Positions 1-5,324 of a DNA stretch of 9,161 nt are shown here, piece after piece. The stretch is from NCBI GenBank assembly GCA_025965295.1, contig JAOPXF010000432.1, forward strand, positions 1-9,161, given 5' to 3'. A program made the translations under genes and the position numbers. The notes under the pieces are model-generated. The model saw only the letters and a list, made by a program, of their open reading frames with translations, did no database searches and was not told the origin of the DNA. The DNA comes from Nocardioides sp. GTDB lineage: Bacteria; Actinomycetota; Actinomycetes; Propionibacteriales; Nocardioidaceae. Each line of letters opens with the position of its first letter. Position 1 is the stretch's first letter.

Positions 1-396
1 GTTCTTCAGGGCGCGGACCTGGCGGTCGTACGGCGTGCCGCCGTAGACCGTGGCCAGGCGGAGCTTAAGCGACATGGCGAGCGGGGTGAGCGCGCGGCTC
101 AGCTGCTGCGCGAGCTCGCGGGTCGGCACGACGATGACGGCGCGCGGGTGGCCGGGGCGGCTCTTCTCGCCGACGAGGCGGGCGAGCACGGGGATGCCGA
201 AGGCGAGGGTCTTGCCGGAGCCGGTCTGGGCGCGGCCGAGCACGTCGTGGCCGGCGATGCCGTCGGGGATGACGGCGGCCTGGACGGCGGTGGGGGTGGT
301 GATGCCCTGGGCGGCGAGGGCGTCGATCAGCTCGACAGGCAGGGAGGAGAAGACGGTGTCAGGGGTGGCGGGACGTTCGAGCGCAGGCGCAGACAT
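1..396 (-). CDS. DEAD-box ATP-dependent RNA helicase, N-terminal part (cut by window edge)
   Basis: ATP-dependent RNA helicase of the DEAD-box (superfamily 2) type, which remodels RNA duplexes during ribosome assembly, mRNA decay or cold adaptation in the cytoplasm. Only the first 132 codons are present; the gene runs leftward off the window. Seen in the translation: a Q-motif region with an aromatic at F16 and TPTAVQ ending at Q39, Walker A AQTGSGKT (residues 56-63), motif Ia PTRELAQQ (91-98) and a GG pair at 119-120 (motif Ib region). The DEAD, SAT and C-terminal helicase motifs would lie outside. The ATG at 396 is the natural start: it precedes a normal short N-terminus before the Q motif, and a modest GAAGTGAAAG purine stretch lies upstream. 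The gene is divergent from a small lipoprotein gene and has a long leader (see 397-571). The helicase call is firm; which paralogue (RhlE-like or DeaD-like) cannot be decided from this part. Confidence 0.95.
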   Translation of the reverse strand, partial: MSAPALERPATPDTVFSSLPVELIDALAAQGITTPTAVQAAVIPDGIAGHDVLGRAQTGSGKTLAFGIPVLARLVGEKSRPGHPRAVIVVPTRELAQQLSRALTPLAMSLKLRLATVYGGTPYDRQVRALKN

Positions 397-571
397 GGGG
401 TGCTTTCACTTCAGGTCGGGTGCGTCAGGCGCGGAGCCACGGTTGCGTGGTCCGGCGAGCCTTGCGAGACGCGGTCTCAGTCACCCGATCGCTGGTCTCG
501 CGCGGGATTGTCCGCACACCACACCGGGCTTCGAAGAAGAAGCGGCCGCATCGTTCGTCGGCCGCTGGCTG
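397..571 (-). promoter_or_regulatory. Long structured 5' leader of the helicase gene
   Basis: If transcription starts 7 bases after the TAGACT box at 578-583, the helicase mRNA has a leader of about 175 nt without a convincing gene. Several inverted repeats are visible. A perfect 8-bp stem, AGCGGCCG with CGGCCGCT around a 10-nt loop (541-548 with 559-566), lies almost at the predicted 5' end. GCGAGAC (464-470) pairs with GTCTCGC (495-501). A competing 5-bp hairpin, GAGAC-gcg-GTCTC (466-470 with 474-478), shares one arm with the previous pair. A CCACG-gttg-CGTGG hairpin lies at 437-450. Long leaders are known for some DEAD-box and cold-induced genes elsewhere; a regulatory role here is inference. 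The helical elements are seen directly, but at this GC content some pairing is expected by chance. Confidence 0.45.
541..566 (-). repeat. Perfect 8-bp inverted repeat with 10-nt loop at the leader 5' end
   Basis: AGCGGCCG at 541-548 is the exact reverse complement of CGGCCGCT at 559-566. In the helicase transcript this would form a stable GC-rich hairpin only a few bases after the predicted start, followed by a TTCTTCTTC pyrimidine run. It could protect the 5' end, pause polymerase or bind a protein. A Rho-independent terminator is less likely because no true U-tract follows. Confidence 0.5.
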
Positions 572-577
572 TGCTCC

Positions 578-583
578 AGTCTA
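578..583 (-). promoter_or_regulatory. Candidate -10 box (TAGACT) for the helicase gene
   Basis: Reading leftward, TAGACT matches the actinobacterial TAnnnT -10 pattern and is the best match between the helicase and the lipoprotein gene. No good TTGACA-like -35 box is visible 16-19 bases upstream. The predicted start near 571 would give a leader of about 175 nt. The call rests on the hexamer only. Confidence 0.4.
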
Positions 584-695
584 GGGGCGACCGGCACCAC
601 ACCCCGCATCGACGGGAGGTGATGTGGGCCACGGGGTTTGGCGTACGGAGAGCCCGGGCACCCTTCGGGTCCGCCACCCGATGCCTGGAGGCTCG
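584..695 (+). promoter_or_regulatory. Upstream region of the small lipoprotein gene, with two Shine-Dalgarno-like sites
   Basis: This stretch holds no gene I can support. GGGAGGTGAT at 614-623 is an almost full-length match to the 16S rRNA anti-Shine-Dalgarno sequence and sits 4 nt before a GTG at 624 that is in frame with the lipoprotein. A second site, GGAGG at 687-691, sits 4 nt before the ATG at 696. A small ACCC-ttc-GGGT hairpin (660-670) lies between them. No clear -10 box for the lipoprotein gene is visible. The two sites make the lipoprotein start ambiguous between 624 and 696. Confidence 0.4.
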
Positions 696-1127
696 ATGCG
701 CCGCACCGCTCACCACCCCGTCCTCGCCGTGGCCCTGGTCGCCGTGCTCGCGCTGTCGACCGGCTGCGGCTCGGACGACTCCGACAACGGCACGGAGCCG
801 AGCCCGTCCCCGAGCGCCTCGGCGTCGGTCACCCCGAGCGAGTCGACCGGCGCCCCCGCGGGCTCGGAGCACGCGGTCGAGGTGGTCACGCTGCTCGGTC
901 GCAACCTGGAGGCCTACAAGCAGGCCAACGGCAAGTACCCCCGGATGGGCTCAGCGGGCTACGACCAGGTCGTCGGCATCGAGGCGGCCCAGGGTCTCGG
1001 CATCGCGTACGCCGTCGACGGTGCGGGCGTGATGACGATCTGCGTGGCCGACGAGGACGGCTCGGCGAGCTACGACTCGAAGGACCAGGAGATCGTGCCC
1101 GGCGGTCCCGACGACTGTGGAGTCTGA
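696..1127 (+). CDS. Small lipoprotein with pilin-like C-terminal domain
   Basis: Predicted secreted, lipid-anchored protein of 143 residues with unknown function. The N-terminus is a typical lipoprotein signal: MRRTAHH, a hydrophobic stretch (residues 9-20) and the lipobox L-S-T-G-C with Cys24. A Ser/Pro/Thr-rich, acidic linker (about 25-58) leads to a compact domain (about 59-143). That domain contains LEAYKQANGKYPR (71-83), which resembles the segment after the first helix in type IV pilins and pseudopilins, and it ends in TICVADEDGSASYDSKD...DDCGV. Cys117 and Cys141 could form the C-terminal disulfide seen in many pilins. There is no pilin N-terminal methylation motif, so it is not itself a pilin. 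I chose ATG 696 (GGAGG 4 nt upstream) because it gives a signal peptide of normal length; GTG 624 behind a very strong Shine-Dalgarno would add 24 residues. Its stop is separated by one base from the stop of the convergent NHL/thioredoxin gene. Lipoprotein call strong, pilin-like fold tentative. Confidence 0.85.
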   Translation: MRRTAHHPVLAVALVAVLALSTGCGSDDSDNGTEPSPSPSASASVTPSESTGAPAGSEHAVEVVTLLGRNLEAYKQANGKYPRMGSAGYDQVVGIEAAQGLGIAYAVDGAGVMTICVADEDGSASYDSKDQEIVPGGPDDCGV

Positions 1128-1128
1128 C

Positions 1129-2904
1129 TCACCCGACGCCACCCAGTGGCAGCACCAGCATGGCGTCGCCGTCGGGGCTGACCCGCACCGGCACGCCCCA
1201 GTCCTGTTGGTGCATCCGGCAGGCGGCACCCTCGCCTCCGTCGAGGTCGCACGAGGCCGCGCGGGCGGCGACGTGCAGCACACCCTCACCGACCCGGGGA
1301 TCGAGCACGATCGTGCGCCCGAGGTCGGTGCCGCGACCGTCGCCCTCGCGGATCAGTGAGGGCGGTGTCGCCTCGACCACGAGCTGGGAGGCCGGCCCGA
1401 ACCGGTCGTCGACCTTCTGTCCGGGCGGGGGCTCGAACGTGACCACGAGCTCCAGCGTGGCCGCGACCTCGGTGACCGGACGCTGCGTGCGGTGCGCGAA
1501 CTCGTCGGTGACCCGACCCGCGGCGCCGAGCGGGATGCGGGTCAGCCGGTGCGCTCCCGACTCGACGACGACGAGCTGGTCGCCGTCGACGTACGCACCG
1601 CTCGGCTCGGCGAGGTCGGTGGCCAGGGTCGTCATCTCGTCGGCGACCGGGTCGTGGCGCCGGACCGCGCCGTTGTAGGTGTCGCACACGGCGACGCTGC
1701 CGTCCGGCAGCACGGTCACGCCCAGGGGGTGCTGGAGCAGGGCCTGGCCGGCCGGCCCGTCGCGGAAGCCGAAGTCGAAGAGGCCAGTGCCGACCGCCGT
1801 GCGCACCTCGGTGGTCGAGCCCGTCGAGGTGGTCGAGCCCGTCGAGACCAGGTACCGCAGGCTCGACGTCTCACTGTCCGCGAGCCAGAGCCGGTCGCCG
1901 TCGGCGGCGAGGCCCGAGGTCTGCGCGAACCACGCCTCGGTCGCCGGGCCGTCGAGCAGCCCCTCGGTGGTGGTGCCGGCAGCGACCACGACCGCACCGG
2001 TGCGGGGGTCGAAGGTCCAGAGCTGGTGGATGCCCGCCATCGCGACCCAGACCCGGTCCCGCCACCAGGCGACGTCCCACGGGCTGGAGAGCCGGGACGT
2101 GTCGTCGCCCTGCATCCACTGGGATCCGTTGCCCGCGAGCACCGTCACCGCGCCGGTCGCGAGCGCGATCCCCCGCAGCTGGTGGTGCACGGTGTCGGCG
2201 ACCACGACGTCGTACCCGACCTCGGCGGCGACCTCGGGGGGCAGCAGGCACAGGCCGTTCGGCTCGCGGAAACCGGCGAATCGACGTACGACGCTGCCGT
2301 CGGCCGCGAGCTCGACGACCTCGTCGTGCCCGGCGTCGGCGACGAGCGCGTGCCCGTCCGGCAGGGCGACGGCCTTCGCCGGGAAGCGGAGGTCGGTGGG
2401 CTCGACGACGGGTGGGACGTACGGCGAGTCCGCGGGCTGGAGGGTGCCGCGCTCGCGGTGCTCGGTGACGAGCTCGGCCAGCAGGGCGTCGATGGCGTGC
2501 ACGTGGCCCTCGCCGGCGTACTGCGCGACCACGTAACCCTCGGGGTCGACGAGGACGAGCGTGGGCCAGGCGCGGGCGGTGTAGGCCTGCCAGGTGCCGA
2601 GCTCGGGGTCATCGAGGACGGGGTGGTGCACGCCGTAGCGCTCGACGGCCTGGGCCAGCGCCGCCGGGTCGGCCTCGTGCACGAACTTCGGCGAGTGCAC
2701 GCCGACGACGACGAGCTCCTCGGCGTACCGCTCCTCGAGCGGGCGGAGCTCGTCGATCACGTGCAGGCAGTTGACGCAGCAGAAGGTCCAGAAGTCGAGC
2801 AGCACGAAACGCCCGCGCAGGTCACGCAGCGCGATCGGACCGTCGGTGTTCAGCCAGCCTCGGCCGGTCAGCTCGGGGGCGCGGACGCGGGGCCGGGTGC
2901 TCAT
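1129..2904 (-). CDS. NHL-repeat protein with N-terminal thioredoxin-like domain (NHLRC2-type)
   Basis: A 591-residue protein of the NHLRC2-type family: a thioredoxin-like domain, an NHL beta-propeller and a C-terminal beta domain. Residues about 10-150 hold FVLLDFWTFCCVNCLHV with the redox motif C43-V-N-C46 (preceded by C42) and the cis-proline region AWPTLVLVD at P114. Residues about 170-460 carry propeller-blade signatures such as RFPAKAVALPDG, EPNGLCLLP, VVADTVHHQLRG, LSSPWDVAW, VGTGLFDFGFRDG and VCDTYNGAVRRHDP. The C-terminal part (about 475-591) includes HQQDWGVPV. Human NHLRC2 has a similar CCINC motif; the substrate in bacteria is unknown. No signal peptide is seen, so it is probably cytoplasmic. 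Start: GGGGAG lies 10 nt before ATG 2904 but only 1 nt before the alternative ATG 2913, so 2904 is preferred. It follows a lipoprotein gene after 30 bp on the same strand. A tandem 18-bp repeat adds a Ser/Thr/Gly insert near residues 353-365. Confidence 0.93.
   Translation of the reverse strand: MSTRPRVRAPELTGRGWLNTDGPIALRDLRGRFVLLDFWTFCCVNCLHVIDELRPLEERYAEELVVVGVHSPKFVHEADPAALAQAVERYGVHHPVLDDPELGTWQAYTARAWPTLVLVDPEGYVVAQYAGEGHVHAIDALLAELVTEHRERGTLQPADSPYVPPVVEPTDLRFPAKAVALPDGHALVADAGHDEVVELAADGSVVRRFAGFREPNGLCLLPPEVAAEVGYDVVVADTVHHQLRGIALATGAVTVLAGNGSQWMQGDDTSRLSSPWDVAWWRDRVWVAMAGIHQLWTFDPRTGAVVVAAGTTTEGLLDGPATEAWFAQTSGLAADGDRLWLADSETSSLRYLVSTGSTTSTGSTTEVRTAVGTGLFDFGFRDGPAGQALLQHPLGVTVLPDGSVAVCDTYNGAVRRHDPVADEMTTLATDLAEPSGAYVDGDQLVVVESGAHRLTRIPLGAAGRVTDEFAHRTQRPVTEVAATLELVVTFEPPPGQKVDDRFGPASQLVVEATPPSLIREGDGRGTDLGRTIVLDPRVGEGVLHVAARAASCDLDGGEGAACRMHQQDWGVPVRVSPDGDAMLVLPLGGVG
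1811..1846. repeat. Two tandem copies of an 18-bp repeat inside the NHL gene
   Basis: GTGGTCGAGCCCGTCGAG occurs twice, perfectly and back to back (1811-1828 and 1829-1846), and is followed by ACCA, so the second copy extends into a larger imperfect inverted repeat TGGTC...GACCA. The unit length is a multiple of three, so the reading frame stays open and the minus-strand gene encodes a repetitive Ser-Thr-Gly-Ser-Thr-Thr run. From general knowledge, similar GGTCTCGAC/GGCTCGACC palindromic elements are dispersed between genes in some actinobacteria; whether this is one of them needs a genome search. I found no third copy in the window. Confidence 0.85.
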
Positions 2905-2934
2905 GGGGTCCATTCTCCCCGGCAGCTCCGTGGC

Positions 2935-3522
2935 TCAGACCGGGACCCGGCCACCCAGGGACCGCACGGCTGCGAAGTACCGGTCCTTGGCCGTCCGGGC
3001 CGCGGCGAGCTGCTCGTTCGCGCGTGGCACCATCGAGACGGCGTGCAGTCGCCAAGCTCGAGACCACAGCTCGTAGCCACGGACCTGCGCCCTCACGGCA
3101 TCGACCAGGAGCCGGTGCAGTCGGGGCAGGTCGCCCCCGCGGACCGGCATCTCGGCGACGACCTGCCCGAGCGTCCGCAGGACCGGCAGGTCGTGGCGCA
3201 TCAGGACGATCCGGGCCTGCCGGTCGGTCGGGGCGTCGCCCTTGATCCTGGCGAAATGGCGGTCCAGCCGGGCGACGGCCGCCCACACCCAGGCGACCCG
3301 GTGCAGGTAGACCCGCACCTCGGCGGGGCTGGCGGAGAAGTCCGGTACGCCTGTCGGTGTCGGGCTGGCGGCGGGGGTGTCGTAGCCGGCGTCGGTCGGC
3401 ACGGTGGGGGCCGGCGAGTCGGCGTCGCCGGTGCGGCCACCGAGGCCGCAGGCAGCGAGAGTCGCCGCCAGGAGCACGGCGAGTACGGCGAGGCTGAGGC
3501 GGCACGGCCGAGAGGGGTGCAT
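2935..3522 (-). CDS. Helical lipoprotein of unknown function
   Basis: Predicted lipid-anchored extracytoplasmic protein of 195 residues that I do not recognise. The signal sequence has a basic start (MHPSRPCR), a hydrophobic core (residues 9-21) and the lipobox T-L-A-A-C with Cys25. A Pro/Thr/Ala/Ser-rich linker (about 30-64) leads to a mostly helical domain (about 65-195) rich in Arg, Ala, Leu and aromatics, for example VYLHRVAWVWAAVARLDRHF and YELWSRAWRLH. The mature domain has no cysteine and no obvious catalytic motif. Start ATG 3522 gives a proper signal peptide; the longer in-frame start at 3573 would add 17 residues before it. Ribosome binding upstream is weak (GGGAAA). The NHL/thioredoxin gene follows 30 bp downstream, so the two are probably co-transcribed and may share a job. 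A binding or scaffold role is possible but not shown. Confidence 0.85.
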   Translation of the reverse strand: MHPSRPCRLSLAVLAVLLAATLAACGLGGRTGDADSPAPTVPTDAGYDTPAASPTPTGVPDFSASPAEVRVYLHRVAWVWAAVARLDRHFARIKGDAPTDRQARIVLMRHDLPVLRTLGQVVAEMPVRGGDLPRLHRLLVDAVRAQVRGYELWSRAWRLHAVSMVPRANEQLAAARTAKDRYFAAVRSLGGRVPV

Positions 3523-3550
3523 GGGTTTTCCCGAGAGTTGGTGGACCTCC

Positions 3551-3582
3551 ATCCTCCACGACCCGGCGCCCATTGGTCACGA
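3551..3582 (-). promoter_or_regulatory. Weak candidate promoter for the lipoprotein-NHL operon
   Basis: Reading leftward, GTGACC (3582-3577 region) and GAGGAT (3556-3551) are spaced 18 nt apart and loosely resemble -35 TTGACA and -10 TAGGAT. The predicted start near 3544 leaves a leader of about 22 nt before ATG 3522. The -35-like element overlaps the 3578-3596 dyad. Tentative, since neither hexamer is perfect. Confidence 0.25.
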
Positions 3583-3596
3583 ACCGCACGTTCGTG
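3578..3596. promoter_or_regulatory. Perfect 7-5-7 inverted repeat in a divergent control region (candidate operator)
   Basis: CACGAAC at 3578-3584 is the exact reverse complement of GTTCGTG at 3590-3596, with a 5-nt spacer. It lies in the 124-bp region between the divergent lipoprotein and flavin-oxidoreductase genes, overlapping the likely -35 region of the first and about 17 nt upstream of the -35-like TTGGGG of the second. The layout fits a dimeric repressor or activator site serving one or both directions. The half-sites resemble an actinobacterial LexA box (CGAAC-N4-GTTCG), but the spacer is one base too long. No regulator gene is next to it. Confidence 0.5.
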
Positions 3597-3612
3597 CCCC
3601 GGAATGCTGCGG

Positions 3613-3640
3613 TTGGGGACCAAACCCCGAGTCCTAGGGT
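3613..3640 (+). promoter_or_regulatory. Promoter of the LLM oxidoreductase gene, probably leaderless
   Basis: TTGGGG (3613-3618) and TAGGGT (3635-3640) are spaced 16 nt apart and match a -35/-10 arrangement. The -10 box ends 6 nt before ATG 3647, so transcription should begin at or next to the A of the start codon. That fits a leaderless mRNA, common in actinobacteria, and no proper Shine-Dalgarno site is needed. Confidence 0.6.
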
Positions 3641-3646
3641 GGGGCG

Positions 3647-4498
3647 ATGACGACCCCCCTGCGGACCGCCGTGTGCATGCCGACGTTCGGCGACTTCGAC
3701 GCCCGCACCCTGGGGGAGCTGGCCGCCGCCGCGGAGGTGGCCGGGTGGGACGGCTTCTTCATCTGGGACCACCTGCTCTGGGACCCGCTCGGCAGGGGCG
3801 TGGCCGACACGACGGTGGCGCTGACCGCGATCGCGCTGGCGACCAGCCGGGTCCGGTTCGGCACGCTGGTGACCCCGCTGGCCCGCCGCCGCCCGTGGAA
3901 GGTCGCACGCGAGCTCGCCAGCCTCGACCGGCTGTCCGGCGGCCGGCTGACGCTCGGGGTCGGCAACGGGGACGCCGTCGACTTCGCGCCGGTCGGTGAT
4001 CCGACGCCGGCCCGGCACCGCGCGGCCGTCCTCGACGAGTCGCTCGAGCTCGTCCGGCGGCTGCTCGAGGAGGAGGGTCCCGTCGACCACGCGGGAGCGA
4101 CGTACCACCTCGAGGGCGCGCAGCTCCACGACCGCACGGTCCAGCCACGGATCCCCTTCTGGGTCGCGGGCTGGTGGCCGCACCGCAAGCCCCTGCTGCG
4201 CGCCGCGCGCTACGAGGGTGTCGTGCCGCTGTGGCCGGAGTTCAAGGTTCCCTCGCCCGAGGAGTACGCCGAGTGCCTCGGCGTGATCCGCGAGGCCAGG
4301 GCCGGGACGCCCCAGGAGACGGAGCCCTTCGACGCACTCGTCTGGGCGCGCAGCGAGGGCCCCGACGACGACCGGGCCCTGGGTTACGCGGAGGTCGGGG
4401 CGACCTGGTGGGTGGACGCGTTCCACTGGAGGACCGACAGCCTCGACGTCGTCCGGCGCCGCATCGACGCCGGCCCACCGCGCACCTGGCAGGCCTAG
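3647..4498 (+). CDS. LLM-class flavin-dependent oxidoreductase (luciferase-like)
   Basis: A 283-residue member of the bacterial luciferase-like superfamily, whose enzymes use reduced FMN or coenzyme F420 to oxidise or reduce small organic molecules in the cytoplasm. Visible family features: an N-terminal beta strand TAVCMPTFGDF (7-17), the helix-strand motif VAGWDGFFIWDHLLW (31-45) and the conserved block FGTLVTPLARRRP...ELASLDRLSGGRLTLGVGNGD (71-109), typical of the flavin-binding TIM barrel. FWVAGWWPHRKPLLRAARYEGVVPLW (171-196) matches the later barrel strand and phosphate-binding region. The length is normal for short members. It starts at ATG 3647 directly behind a -10 box, and is first of three same-strand genes (DinB-fold protein after 10 bp, then a dehydrogenase). 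FMN versus F420 use, and the substrate, cannot be read from the sequence. Confidence 0.92.
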   Translation: MTTPLRTAVCMPTFGDFDARTLGELAAAAEVAGWDGFFIWDHLLWDPLGRGVADTTVALTAIALATSRVRFGTLVTPLARRRPWKVARELASLDRLSGGRLTLGVGNGDAVDFAPVGDPTPARHRAAVLDESLELVRRLLEEEGPVDHAGATYHLEGAQLHDRTVQPRIPFWVAGWWPHRKPLLRAARYEGVVPLWPEFKVPSPEEYAECLGVIREARAGTPQETEPFDALVWARSEGPDDDRALGYAEVGATWWVDAFHWRTDSLDVVRRRIDAGPPRTWQA

Positions 4499-4501
4499 AG
4501 T
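4496..4501 (+). promoter_or_regulatory. Candidate internal -10 box (TAGAGT) before the DinB-fold gene
   Basis: TAGAGT overlaps the TAG stop codon of the preceding gene and ends 7 nt before ATG 4509, the spacing expected for a leaderless start. No Shine-Dalgarno site precedes the ATG and no -35 box is evident. It suggests the second gene can be transcribed apart from the first. Confidence 0.4.
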
Positions 4502-4508
4502 GCTGCCC

Positions 4509-5324
4509 ATGACCGACCAGGAACGCCTCAGCGGGTACGTCGACGTGTGGTGGCAGGCCATCAACGACTTCACCGCGCTGCTCGAGAAGCTCCCCGCCGA
4601 CGAGTGGTCGACCCCGACCGACCTGGCCGGCTGGGACGTGCAGGCGGTGGCGGCGCACATCGCGCACCTCGAGGGCATCCTCGCCGGCGCTCCGGAGGAG
4701 ACCGTCGACGTCGGTCAGCCCGAGCACGTCACCGGCCTGATGGGGCTCTACACCGAGCAGGGCGTCGTCGCCCGCCGCGACCACACGCCCGACGAGATCA
4801 TCAACGAGATCCGCTCGGCCGCCACGAAGCGGCACACCGCGCTGCTGGCCGACCCGCCCACCGACGGCTCGGCCAAGCCGGAGCGGATCTTCGGCGGCGT
4901 CGGCTGGGACTGGAACACCCTGCTGCGCAACCGGCCGCTCGACGTCTGGATGCACGAGCAGGACATCAGGCGCGCGGTCGGCCGTCCCGGCGGAATGGAC
5001 ACTCCCGCGGCCCAGCACGTGGCCGACTACCTCGCCGAGAGCATGGGTCTGGTGCTGGCCAAGCGGGTCGGCGCCCCGGCGGGCACGACCGCCGTGCTCC
5101 AGGTCGCGGGCAGCGAGCCGGTGGCCTTCGTGGTCAACGACAACGGCCGCGGCGAGCGGCTCCCCGACCTGCCGGCCAACCCGACCGTGCGGCTCTGCAT
5201 GGAACGCGAGACGTTCATCGTGCTGGCCGGCGGCCGCTGCGACCCGGCCCCCGGCGCCGTGGAGATCTCCGGCGACGAGGCCCTCGGGCAGCGGCTCGTC
5301 GGCACGCTCGCCGTCACCCCGTGA
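4509..5324 (+). CDS. Maleylpyruvate isomerase family / mycothiol-dependent-type enzyme (DinB fold)
   Basis: A 271-residue protein of the DinB-like, maleylpyruvate isomerase (MDMPI) group, several of whose members use mycothiol, the actinobacterial thiol, for isomerisation or thiol transfer in the cytoplasm. The N-terminal helical bundle (about 5-180) contains GWDVQAVAAHIAHLEG with H50 as the likely first metal ligand and DVWMHEQDIRRAVG with H149 as another. The corynebacterial enzyme has Glu four residues before the second His; here it is Asp145. The C-terminal part (about 195-271) with NPTVRLCMERETFIVLAGGR and GDEALGQRL fits the SCP2-like C-terminal domain of the family. ATG 4509 is chosen; GTG 4500 would add only three residues and overlaps the -10 box. 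The gene overlaps the next by 4 nt (GTGA), implying translational coupling. The substrate is unknown, and a true maleylpyruvate (gentisate pathway) role is not supported by neighbours. Confidence 0.88.
   Translation: MTDQERLSGYVDVWWQAINDFTALLEKLPADEWSTPTDLAGWDVQAVAAHIAHLEGILAGAPEETVDVGQPEHVTGLMGLYTEQGVVARRDHTPDEIINEIRSAATKRHTALLADPPTDGSAKPERIFGGVGWDWNTLLRNRPLDVWMHEQDIRRAVGRPGGMDTPAAQHVADYLAESMGLVLAKRVGAPAGTTAVLQVAGSEPVAFVVNDNGRGERLPDLPANPTVRLCMERETFIVLAGGRCDPAPGAVEISGDEALGQRLVGTLAVTP

Noticed and set aside
1..396. Truncated or broken helicase gene
   Set aside because: The frame is open to the window edge with all expected N-terminal motifs; it is cut by the window, not by mutation.
1811..1846. 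CRISPR repeats
   Set aside because: Only two 18-bp copies exist with no spacer between them, and they lie inside a gene.
3580..3594. LexA (SOS) box
   Set aside because: CGAAC and GTTCG are present, but the spacer is 5 nt where the actinobacterial SOS box has 4, and the neighbouring genes are not repair genes.
1492..3999. 835-codon open frame on the plus strand
   Set aside because: It runs antisense to the NHL and lipoprotein genes and then into the flavin oxidoreductase gene out of frame. Its product is Arg/Gly/Val-rich low-complexity sequence without any family motif, as expected for a shadow frame in very GC-rich DNA.
2822..4678. 618-codon open frame on the minus strand
   Set aside because: It crosses three well-supported genes on both strands, and its product is an Arg/Pro/Ala-rich shadow with no domain.
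4547..5320. Long upstream extension of the dehydrogenase frame
   Set aside because: It lies in another frame of the DinB-fold gene and encodes Arg-rich noise; the dehydrogenase fold begins after GTG 5321.
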